Shown here piece after piece: positions 9,301 through 16,082 of a DNA stretch of 64,000 nt. A model generated the notes under the pieces. It ran no database searches and was not told where the DNA came from. It was given only the letters and a program-made list of their open reading frames with translations. Every line of letters begins with the position of its first letter. The first letter of the stretch is position 1. The stretch is from positions 62,001 through 126,000 of the forward strand of contig JAAYEF010000011.1 of assembly GCA_012728875.1 (NCBI GenBank). The letters are read 5' to 3'. The DNA is from Candidatus Cloacimonadota bacterium. Its GTDB lineage: Bacteria; Cloacimonadota; Cloacimonadia; Cloacimonadales; Cloacimonadaceae. The position numbers and the translations under genes are program-made.

Positions 9301-9934
9301 CTATTTCCATCACTGGATGGATGCGGAAGTTCATAACAACTCCACCCATGCCTGGGATGGAGGCTTGGTGGAACTCAGCATTGATGACGGCCCCTGGGTT
9401 CAGATCGAGCCTGTGGGCGGATATCCGCGCATGATCTACAGCAACCCCGCTTCGCCATTTGCAGCGAACACCCAAGTTTATTCCGGCAGTTTCGGCTGGA
9501 CGCCGGCTGAATTTGACCTTTCCCAATACAGTGGAAACGCGCGTGTGCGCTTTGTTTTCGGTTCAGACGGATATGTGAGTGGCGAAGGCTGGTACATCGA
9601 CGACGTTTACATCGAAAGTGAATTTGTGGTGGCAGCGGACGACCCCGTGCAAACCGTGCAATTTGAGCTGTTTGGCAACTATCCGAACCCCTTCAATCCA
9701 AGCACCACCATCCGCTTCGACCTTCCTCTCCGCAGCACCGTGAACCTCGATATCTTCAACCTCCGCGGTCAAAAGATCTGCAGCCTTGTGGACTCGGAAC
9801 TTCCTGCCGGAACCCACCGTGCCGTGTGGAACGGTCTTGACGATCAGGGACGCCCCGTCTCCAGCGGAGTTTACCTCTATCGCCTGAGCGATTCAAAGAA
9901 CACCACAACCAAGAAAATGATGCTAATGAAATGA
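6353..9934 (+). CDS. Secreted C25 (gingipain-type) cysteine peptidase with C-terminal sorting domain
   Basis: A 1193-aa exported protein with a signal peptide (about 1-19, ending VLAAD). Next comes a propeptide-like domain with RLDGAQSWGTPGEPELPWF, then a peptidase C25 domain from about residue 190. That domain has a YDYLIIHDADKF entry strand, HVLLAGDTDVIPHR, ELSIGRFCYNN, the likely catalytic His in NHLGHS (447/450) and the likely catalytic Cys in SQGCYAGS (486), 36 residues on, as in gingipains. Ig-like/CARDB-type beta domains follow (about 610-920), then a jelly-roll region with DGYVSGEGWYIDDVYIES. The C-terminal about 85 residues are the type IX-like sorting domain (NYPNPFNPSTTIRF ... SSGVYLYRLS ... 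KMMLMK). Expected at the cell surface or released. Its stop overlaps the sirtuin start (ATGA). Confidence 0.93.
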   Translation: MKHFIAVISLLIGFAVLAADVSFSYTMAEPSLKVSDEYTFVRLDGAQSWGTPGEPELPWFGTKILLQPGEEALEIQVSLSQPQVFTLERPVAPLQQQHPLSSPVQHPRTQPNPAIYENPGFWPQLAHNGVNTQFLSGHPINFSAVCPFEYEPQTAQLTFYRRIDITVRTSGGSRSNEALRLLKQDASVLEQLASSVDNRIDIPKYSTRQSGYDYLIIHDADKFDQWQPIKAFHSQRGLNVMMKSVQEIQSGFAGQDLQEKIRNFIISVYQNNPLRHVLLAGDTDVIPHRGFYVNMGSGADYVDYDIPADMYYSCLDGNWNTNGNNLWGEPTEADLVPELSIGRFCYNNDTEIQSFIHKTTSYLTQPVISDMKTSLFVGEWLWDGPTWGGDYMDEMIGGSSMNGYTTVGVPTNWNISTLYDRTYGQADSWTGSQVRPLLSQGPNLVNHLGHSFTNYCMRLNNQAVTANSITNNGTDQNYSIYFSQGCYAGSFDNRESNAGQYTSDSITEKFTSISTSAVAMISHSRYGWGMQGSTDGASQKIHRQYIDAIFGENLRELGFVLADSKVDNIPFMSNMPVMYWVVYETNLFGDPALMVWGDTPQEMNVQLPSYWAVGLNNYQILTNAPGAKLRLKNGDELLWESEADNTGMISIALIQPLTPGEYQISIVANDFFVFSETVTVIASDQPYVVASSVDYIDDDGLYHTGELIGVNVTIENVGLMDQLGPGTLSLVSTSPNISILNSSCGFDPLQASDAQSIEGFFQIRILGEYPDKHIATMNFVASFDSHQATTPVTLMLNAPKLNLDTYEFVSSNLMVMPGDNAGLNLILSNTGSGQAFFPMLILFSDNPLVNLSQFDIGLDPILPNDLILCENVVTITVSEDMPIGSSANIGYLITAENGNVLEGVFSLYVGNQKYTFEHDQQEWISYPLLANFSDQWHRNNNRNNTQGGSWSMKFGGPGSSGYASSAHGALESSVIPLGQNGRLYFHHWMDAEVHNNSTHAWDGGLVELSIDDGPWVQIEPVGGYPRMIYSNPASPFAANTQVYSGSFGWTPAEFDLSQYSGNARVRFVFGSDGYVSGEGWYIDDVYIESEFVVAADDPVQTVQFELFGNYPNPFNPSTTIRFDLPLRSTVNLDIFNLRGQKICSLVDSELPAGTHRAVWNGLDDQGRPVSSGVYLYRLSDSKNTTTKKMMLMK

Positions 9935-10644
9935 TTACAATCGATAAAGATACAAAAATGGTGGTTCTCACCGGAGCCGGTGTAAGTGCCGAATCCGGCT
10001 TGAAAACCTTCCGTGACAGCGACGGACTTTGGGAAAACCACCCCGTCACCGAAGTTGCCACACCCCAGGCGTATCAACGCGATCCTGCCATGGTTTGGCG
10101 CTTTTACAAGGAACGCTGGAAGCAGGCCCGCCAAGCTCAGCCAAACCCCGCCCACAAGGCTTTGGCGCGCTTGGAAGACTGGCTGGGAGACAATTTCAAA
10201 CTCATCACCCAAAATGTGGACGGACTCCACTCCCGTGCCGGAAACAAGAATGTGATCGAGATGCACGGCAGCTTGGAAAATGGGCTTTGCAATAGCTGTG
10301 GCAAGCGTTCGCCCATGGATTCCATCGATCTGGAACCCGAGATTCCTCCCTGTCCCAATTGCGGCTCAGGTCTTCGTCCAGACATAGTTTGGTTTGGCGA
10401 AATGCCCTATCGGATGCAGGAAATCGACCGCCTGCTGCAGTCCTGCGATGTGTTCATGGTTGTGGGAACCAGCGGAGTGGTCTTTCCCGCCGCTGGCTTT
10501 GTGATGACCGCGGCATATCTGGGCGCCAAGACCCTGGCGGTGAATCTTGAAGCCGGCGAAATGCCTCATTTTGTGGACGAATTCCACCAAGGCAAGGCAG
10601 GAGAACTGCTCCCCACCCTCGTGGATGCCTGGATTCAGCAATAA
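9931..10644 (+). CDS. cobB: NAD-dependent protein deacylase, class III sirtuin (CobB/SIRT5 type)
   Basis: A 237-aa complete Sir2 core that removes acyl groups from lysine using NAD. Visible motifs are GAGVSAESGLKTFR (NAD site), TQNVDGLH, the catalytic His in EMHGS (112), zinc cysteines in CNSC (120, 123) and CPNC (141, 144), GTSGVVFPAAG and AVNLE. The helix after the first loop reads FYKERW, so Tyr59 and Arg62 reproduce the Y..R pair of SIRT5/E. coli CobB that binds succinyl/malonyl carboxylates. Desuccinylase/demalonylase activity is therefore inferred. The ATG overlaps the stop of the protease gene by four bases (ATGA), implying translational coupling to a secreted protein, an odd pairing. 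A strong terminator follows. Confidence 0.95.
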   Translation: MITIDKDTKMVVLTGAGVSAESGLKTFRDSDGLWENHPVTEVATPQAYQRDPAMVWRFYKERWKQARQAQPNPAHKALARLEDWLGDNFKLITQNVDGLHSRAGNKNVIEMHGSLENGLCNSCGKRSPMDSIDLEPEIPPCPNCGSGLRPDIVWFGEMPYRMQEIDRLLQSCDVFMVVGTSGVVFPAAGFVMTAAYLGAKTLAVNLEAGEMPHFVDEFHQGKAGELLPTLVDAWIQQ

Positions 10645-10672
10645 ATTCAAAACCGATTCAATAAAACTATAC

Positions 10673-10700
10673 ACCCGGGAATTCGTTCCCGGGTTTTTCT
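10673..10700 (+). terminator. Rho-independent terminator after sirtuin gene
   Basis: A perfect 9-bp stem ACCCGGGAA/TTCCCGGGT closes a TTCG tetraloop (10682-10685) and is followed by TTTTTCTT. Confidence 0.93.
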
Positions 10701-10740
10701 TATCTTGGGATGAGCTGAAGCCCGTCGCAATAATGTAGCT

Positions 10741-10896
10741 TCTGATGGAAAAGAACTTGACATGGATTAACAAGATGAATACAATGCAATTGGTCGTTTG
10801 GCCTTACATAGATTGTGAGTAACGAGGGATAGCTGATACCCTCAAATAACCTAATAAAGAATGAGTTGGAATTCACACCAACATTTGGGACTCAAC
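10741..10896 (+). repeat. Leader element copy 1 (promoter plus conserved hairpins)
   Basis: A 156-bp segment repeated in the same orientation and the same length at 27607-27762, with only about twenty differences by eye. It contains a near-consensus promoter: TTGACA at 10757-10762, 17-bp spacer, TACAAT at 10780-10785. Downstream are two short inverted repeats kept in both copies: GAGGG/CCCTC (about 10824-10843) and GTTGG/CCAAC (about 10864-10882). An ATG-started 25-codon frame (10745-10822, MEKNLTWINKM...) is open in both copies. It begins immediately after a locus boundary, at the left edge of the AT-rich island. Confidence 0.8.
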
Positions 10897-10943
10897 TTAA
10901 ATACTTGAGCTGATAATAAAAACTCGCCACGTTAGCCAAGATA

Positions 10944-11082
10944 AAACTTGACATAAAAAGCAACGGTAGAAATAATGCTATTGGACATTTGGTCATATAT
11001 AGAATGTGTGTAATGATGGTTTCATAATTCTCTCAAACGATTTGGGAAATAAGGAGTTAGTGTTTACAGCATCAATTAGACA
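10944..11082 (+). repeat. Leader element copy 3 (diverged)
   Basis: A diverged third copy lies about 190 bp downstream of copy 1. It keeps TTGACA (10948-10953), the 17-bp spacer and AATAAT (10971-10976), then ATGCTATTGGACATTTGG in place of ATGCAATTGGTCGTTTGG, a YI(D/E)C-stop coding end, CTCTCAAACGA and GGAGTT. The hairpins are less perfect. The 5' part of the 25-codon frame is interrupted by TAA. Confidence 0.6.
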
Positions 11083-11518
11083 ACTATTTATTTGTGCGAG
11101 GAAATAGAAAAAATGCAATAAAAAGTGCTATATCACGACTCTTGTTTTGAAGTTTCAGAGACTAATGAAAATATTGGATAAAATGATTTGTGGAAAGGGA
11201 ACAACAAGAATAAGGATAAAAGCCCAAAACAAGGCGATAATTCAGTACCCAATCGTGACTTTGCAATTTCACTGTATTGGAAAGTGCGATAAAAAGTGGA
11301 AAACTGTAAAGAAATTGGAACAGGCAGTGATTCCACCATCTTGTATTATGAATATTGACACTCTATTATAAAATGAAAGGAGGATAACTAGTTTGATATC
11401 ACAATTGACACACTAACAAGTGAGTTGATTCGGAAACAACAAACGGTGTAAACAAATCGCTAGTGTTCCAAAATCAACACTCAGCATGAGATATCAACAT
11501 TTTAAGATGGAGTAAAAA
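11083..11518. other. AT-rich upstream region of the large beta-helix gene
   Basis: About 435 bp with no convincing gene. The frames present are low in complexity and lack ribosome-binding sites. A TTGACA at 11406-11411 could be a nearer promoter. The downstream gene has GATGGAG 7-8 nt before its ATG. Confidence 0.35.
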
Positions 11519-14500
11519 ATGAAAAAATTATTTCTTATCGTGCTTATGGCCGTACTAATTCATGGAGCATTTTGTTATGTATGGCAAGTACACCAATACT
11601 TAGGTGCAGAAGCCATGAAATTGTATATGAATAATACTGGCGATCCTGATTTTTTACGTAAGTTCTCAAATTCGACACCACAATATAATAAAGTAAAAAA
11701 TGGATTGCGTAACGAAGACATGAATGATTGGACATATGGCTGTGGAGAATCAGATGGCTTCAATATCAATGTGCAGGACTTTCAAAACAATCTTGAGGAA
11801 TGGGTATGCAATTTGATTGGGGATACTGGAAATAATCCCAAATCAACTTTTTCGCACTCTTGGGACTCGAGCAACCAAGATCCATCTCAAGTCACGAATC
11901 ACATGAAATTGTTAGGAGGATTGAGAGAAAATGATAGTATCGTTTGGTTCAACCCATCTGTTATCGGCCCTGGCCCAACAACTTTGACAAAAGCAGAAAG
12001 AACAATTTTGGGAATGAGGCAACCAGACGATATTCAAACATTGTATGTAACACACGATTATTATGTTAGCACACCTACATTGATGGCTCAAACAATTGAC
12101 TCAGTAACTGGTGTTCCAGGCAATGTAGATACATTCACGCACAATGCCATAGATGGCAACAAATACATATTCCACTATAAGATAAGAAGCCTTGATGATT
12201 TTTTAATCCATCAAAATATTGTATTACTACAACAGTCTAATGTACTGGTGCACTTATCTGATGAGCAGTTTATGGAGTTGTATGTCTCCGAACAATTCCC
12301 AGGATACGAGTACTTAGGTCGTTTATGCCACTTGCTGATGGATATGGCTGTTCCCACACATGCTCATAATGATGTGCATGGGCCTTCAATAGTGTTTCAA
12401 ACCTTGCCGACATACGGAGATTTAACCAGTCTACTATTTCAATTACTTTGGGACTATGTCATACATCCTAACGATAACGTTATAAGAAACAACTTAATAC
12501 AGTTTATTTTAGATTTCCAACCACAACTAATACCGGAAGATAGCGATTTTTATGAAGGGTGGGGACCTATAACCGTTGATTTTGTTAATCTGGGCTTTCC
12601 AGAGTTAGCTGATTATGATGGTGTGCAATACCCTCAGGGAGGCTTTTTATCTGATCCCAGTAGTTTGGAGAATGTATGGAATGTGAATACTATAATCAAC
12701 TCTTTTGGAAGTACTTTTATCCCCCTTCCAACAAACACAATGAATGGTTACAGCGAAGATTTCATATATGACTTATTCTTTACGGTGAATCAGATTACAC
12801 AGATGTTTGCCAGTGAAGATGTTGATGGTAGTGGTCCAGTAGATGGTCGTTATTCGTTATCACGTTATCCATACATCCAAAATATGTGCGATCTGATTTC
12901 GGCCGAAATTGCAGTAAATCCTTCTTTGGCAAACCACTTGGGAGTACGCAATAACGATTATGGAACAATGCCAACCATAAGAGATTATTGTATCCCTCTC
13001 GCAATAAGGGGTACTGCCACATTAATTGACTGGTGGGAAAAACGGTACGCAAGAGACATTATTACGGTTAAAGGCTCAATTGAAAACTACACTTCCGGTT
13101 TGGAAAACGCCTCAGTTCAATTGAATTCGTATACTTCAGTAATTGGAATATCTGATGTTAATGCTGAAGGAGAATTCGCTTTTGATATCCCTGTTTTTGC
13201 GCAATCGTATCAAACCATGGCTAGTTTGTTCATAGATGTTGAGGGGTATCATCCCATCAACGTCAGTAGTATTAGTATTAGTTATCCAGAAAACTACTCT
13301 GGAAACTATGAAAGAAACATAGGATCCTTCATTCTTGAACCATTGAATTCTACAACCGGATTACACGTAAACAGAGATGGTAGCAATAGCAGTTTCTCGT
13401 CTATTATGGAGGCAGTAAACTATGCACTTCAAAACGAGATTGATATTGTAACTATATGGCCTGGGACATATAGCGAAAAAATCGAGTTCAATGTTCCAGA
13501 TACCGCTGATATTAACTCCAGAAACTTTGAAATTCGCGGAAGATATGCAAATGGAAGCACTATACTTAACAGACCACCATATCAAGATACCAACTATATC
13601 ATTGTAAGAAACACCACAGATAATCATGGCTTCAAAAACCTCATATTCAAAAATCTGGTGCTTAACGGATTCTATGGTGACTCTATTGATGCGCCAAGAG
13701 GATTTTTGATTGGTCAAAACTGCGCAAACAATGTGTTGTTACAGAATTGTGAGATTAAAAACTTTGTTGATCCCAGAGTTACAGCTGGCGGTATACGCGA
13801 TGGAGTTGCTGTGTTGTCACTATCCAATACAACTCTTAATGGGTGCAGCATTCTTAACAATTCTGGATCTCCCGGTCTAGAAAGCAGCCTTGATTCTGGG
13901 TCTAGGGGAGTAATTTCCATATCTGGTAACAGTACCATCACAAACTGTGATATCCGTAACAACAAATCCAGGTATGGTGCAATATACATTTACACGCTGA
14001 ATCAATATGATTCTTACGATGTTGAAATATCAGGGAATTATTTTGAAAATAACACATCTCATACTCCAGTTAACTCTCCAGGGTTTGACATTTATGCCCA
14101 TTGTTGTTATCCAATTCTGGATCAAAGTATTACTTGTGTTATTAAAAACAATATCTTCACACGATCTTATGGAACAACAAATGGTGCTGTCGTGAACCTT
14201 ACAAGAATTCATGATGCAAAATTAAGCAACAACACATTTATCAATAACCACAGTAACCCAACTGTTCACTTGCGAGCGATAGAGCTGAACGAGTTGACAG
14301 GATCAGAACAAAGGCAAGGCCTTGAACAATATGAAACTTACAACACATTCATTAAAAATAATGTGTTTTCCAGTTATAATACAGCTGTTTTCGACAATAT
14401 TCTCGATAATGAAAGTAGTGTTTCCTTTGGTAGAAATCTATTCTGGAATAATGCAGTTGCTTTTCAAGAAAATGGTCAGGCAACTGTTCCCAGCAACAGC

Positions 14501-15913
14501 TTATTTGAAGACCCTCTCTTAGGCGAGAATTACATCCCCATCTGGAATAGCAGTGCAATTTCTCCTTGTATTGATTCCGGAATTGGAGATTTAGACCCAG
14601 ATGGAACTCCTCCTGATATAGGGGCAAAAAAGGTACAAAATCATAAATATTGGGACTACACTTTCGAAAACCAAAATGATGTGGACAAATGGTATTGGGT
14701 GAGCTACCCGGTGCTTAATTCGATTACAGACAATGCCCTGCTTGCAAGTGAGTTCTTTAAGGAGTTGCTGACTATTCATTTAGACTCTGACGATAATCCC
14801 ACCCCCTCCTATCTGGACGAGATTAGGTGGTATAATCATGAAGGGGAATACTCAATTTTTTGGAATGACTCATCCTGGTGTGGAACCGCTTCCTCTCATA
14901 TCGTCACCAGCCCCCAGGGCTACAAAGTCAAGCTACAATCCAGAATTAATCCTAACTTTAGCTGGCCGATTACTCTGGTGGAAAGCGGTCTAAAAACCCC
15001 GGATAGCATGCAGTTCCCGATTTATGGAGGGATGGAAAACTGGCTGGGGTATTTCAAAGAAAATGCCGCTAATCCGAGAGATGCCTTCAGAGCCATTTGG
15101 GATGATATCACGATGATTCGCACCAAAAGCTGGTGTATCCTGCGCGATGCTAACAGCGGAGAATTGGTTGGAAAAAGCGGACCAATCAGCTTTGGCGACA
15201 TGGTGATAGTAACCACATACAATGATCATAACTTCCAATGGGGCAATGCGTCACCGGACATCATATCTATCAAAAAGATTTCGGATAGGTTTGTCTTTGA
15301 TGAGAAACCGGATTACATCCCAGTTTATATTAGTCTTCCAGATAGTTTGGTGGGGACAGTTACTGAAGTGGGCATATATGTAAACGGAGCCTGCAAAGGG
15401 GCGGTGGTCGTTGACGACAGCTTCGAGCAGATTTCGACCTATGTGGATAGTGCAGAGGAACTTATCCATGGTGATGTACAATTGGCTTTTTGTTATGAGG
15501 ACAGCAAACATGCTGGCAATCAGTTACAAACCATGCTCCTGCAGCCTAATCAGCTACAAGCAAGACAAAATAGAGCTGGTTATCCATATTTCGAAGTTAA
15601 GCTCACTCAGGATGATCTACAAAGCGTTATTCCTCCTGAGTTCGCGCTCATGCAGAACTACCCCAATCCCTTCAATCCGAGTACAACCATCGCTTTCAGC
15701 TTACCCGAAGAATCACTGGTACGGCTTGATATATTCAACATAAAAGGACAGCTTGTCAAGAATCTGCTAGACTCAGAAATGCCAATGGGATTACACAGTG
15801 TTGTATGGAACGGGAGAGATATGAACAATATGGCTGTGTCCAGCGGAGTATATTTCTACCGCATCAGCAGCTTTAAGAACACCATAACCAATAAAATGCT
15901 TCTGATGAAGTAA
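11519..15913 (+). CDS. Giant secreted protein: zinc-dependent phospholipase C/S1-P1-like domain, beta-helix, sorting domain
   Basis: A 1464-aa exported protein from an AT-rich gene. The signal peptide (1-19) ends AFC, so the mature chain starts near YVWQVHQYLGAEA, recalling the N-terminal Trp/His zinc ligands of phospholipase C/S1 nuclease-fold enzymes. The main helix motif is GRLCHLLMDMAVPTHAHNDVHG (residues about 274-295), matching the HxxxDxxxPxHxxN zinc pattern. A carboxypeptidase-regulatory-like beta domain follows (about 520-615), then a right-handed parallel beta-helix (about 620-1040, Asn-ladder-rich, NNSGS, NNTFINNHSN). A spacer leads to the C-terminal sorting domain (NYPNPFNPSTTIAFSL ... 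SSGVYFYRIS ... KMLLMK). A surface hydrolase/adhesin is inferred; the substrate is unknown. Low GC and A/T-ending codons set it apart from the housekeeping genes. Confidence 0.85.
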   Translation: MKKLFLIVLMAVLIHGAFCYVWQVHQYLGAEAMKLYMNNTGDPDFLRKFSNSTPQYNKVKNGLRNEDMNDWTYGCGESDGFNINVQDFQNNLEEWVCNLIGDTGNNPKSTFSHSWDSSNQDPSQVTNHMKLLGGLRENDSIVWFNPSVIGPGPTTLTKAERTILGMRQPDDIQTLYVTHDYYVSTPTLMAQTIDSVTGVPGNVDTFTHNAIDGNKYIFHYKIRSLDDFLIHQNIVLLQQSNVLVHLSDEQFMELYVSEQFPGYEYLGRLCHLLMDMAVPTHAHNDVHGPSIVFQTLPTYGDLTSLLFQLLWDYVIHPNDNVIRNNLIQFILDFQPQLIPEDSDFYEGWGPITVDFVNLGFPELADYDGVQYPQGGFLSDPSSLENVWNVNTIINSFGSTFIPLPTNTMNGYSEDFIYDLFFTVNQITQMFASEDVDGSGPVDGRYSLSRYPYIQNMCDLISAEIAVNPSLANHLGVRNNDYGTMPTIRDYCIPLAIRGTATLIDWWEKRYARDIITVKGSIENYTSGLENASVQLNSYTSVIGISDVNAEGEFAFDIPVFAQSYQTMASLFIDVEGYHPINVSSISISYPENYSGNYERNIGSFILEPLNSTTGLHVNRDGSNSSFSSIMEAVNYALQNEIDIVTIWPGTYSEKIEFNVPDTADINSRNFEIRGRYANGSTILNRPPYQDTNYIIVRNTTDNHGFKNLIFKNLVLNGFYGDSIDAPRGFLIGQNCANNVLLQNCEIKNFVDPRVTAGGIRDGVAVLSLSNTTLNGCSILNNSGSPGLESSLDSGSRGVISISGNSTITNCDIRNNKSRYGAIYIYTLNQYDSYDVEISGNYFENNTSHTPVNSPGFDIYAHCCYPILDQSITCVIKNNIFTRSYGTTNGAVVNLTRIHDAKLSNNTFINNHSNPTVHLRAIELNELTGSEQRQGLEQYETYNTFIKNNVFSSYNTAVFDNILDNESSVSFGRNLFWNNAVAFQENGQATVPSNSLFEDPLLGENYIPIWNSSAISPCIDSGIGDLDPDGTPPDIGAKKVQNHKYWDYTFENQNDVDKWYWVSYPVLNSITDNALLASEFFKELLTIHLDSDDNPTPSYLDEIRWYNHEGEYSIFWNDSSWCGTASSHIVTSPQGYKVKLQSRINPNFSWPITLVESGLKTPDSMQFPIYGGMENWLGYFKENAANPRDAFRAIWDDITMIRTKSWCILRDANSGELVGKSGPISFGDMVIVTTYNDHNFQWGNASPDIISIKKISDRFVFDEKPDYIPVYISLPDSLVGTVTEVGIYVNGACKGAVVVDDSFEQISTYVDSAEELIHGDVQLAFCYEDSKHAGNQLQTMLLQPNQLQARQNRAGYPYFEVKLTQDDLQSVIPPEFALMQNYPNPFNPSTTIAFSLPEESLVRLDIFNIKGQLVKNLLDSEMPMGLHSVVWNGRDMNNMAVSSGVYFYRISSFKNTITNKMLLMK

Positions 15914-16034
15914 GTGGCAAAGCCCAAACAGTGTCTTTCCGTTCTGAAAATGCGAACTTCAAGATGAAGCCTATATTATCAGGCGCCAAAATGTCGTGTT
16001 TATCTAATGACAGTATGGTTGTGTAAGTAAAGAG

Positions 16035-16061
16035 CCGGGGAAGGTGCATTACCTTCCCCGG
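16035..16061. other. Perfect 11-bp hairpin between the two beta-helix genes
   Basis: CCGGGGAAGGT (16035-16045), loop GCATT, ACCTTCCCCGG (16051-16061). There is no T-run on either side, so termination is uncertain. It sits 20 bp before the next gene's ATG and follows GTGTAAGTAAAGAG, which resembles the stretch before the hairpin in leader copy 2 (GTGAGTAAAGAG). Confidence 0.7.
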
Positions 16062-16082
16062 AATATAAGTATTGAGGAAATC

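Noticed and set aside
11147-11371. 74-codon frame upstream of the giant beta-helix gene
   Set aside because: Non-ATG start without ribosome-binding site, Lys/Ile-rich product as expected from AT-rich DNA; no family features.
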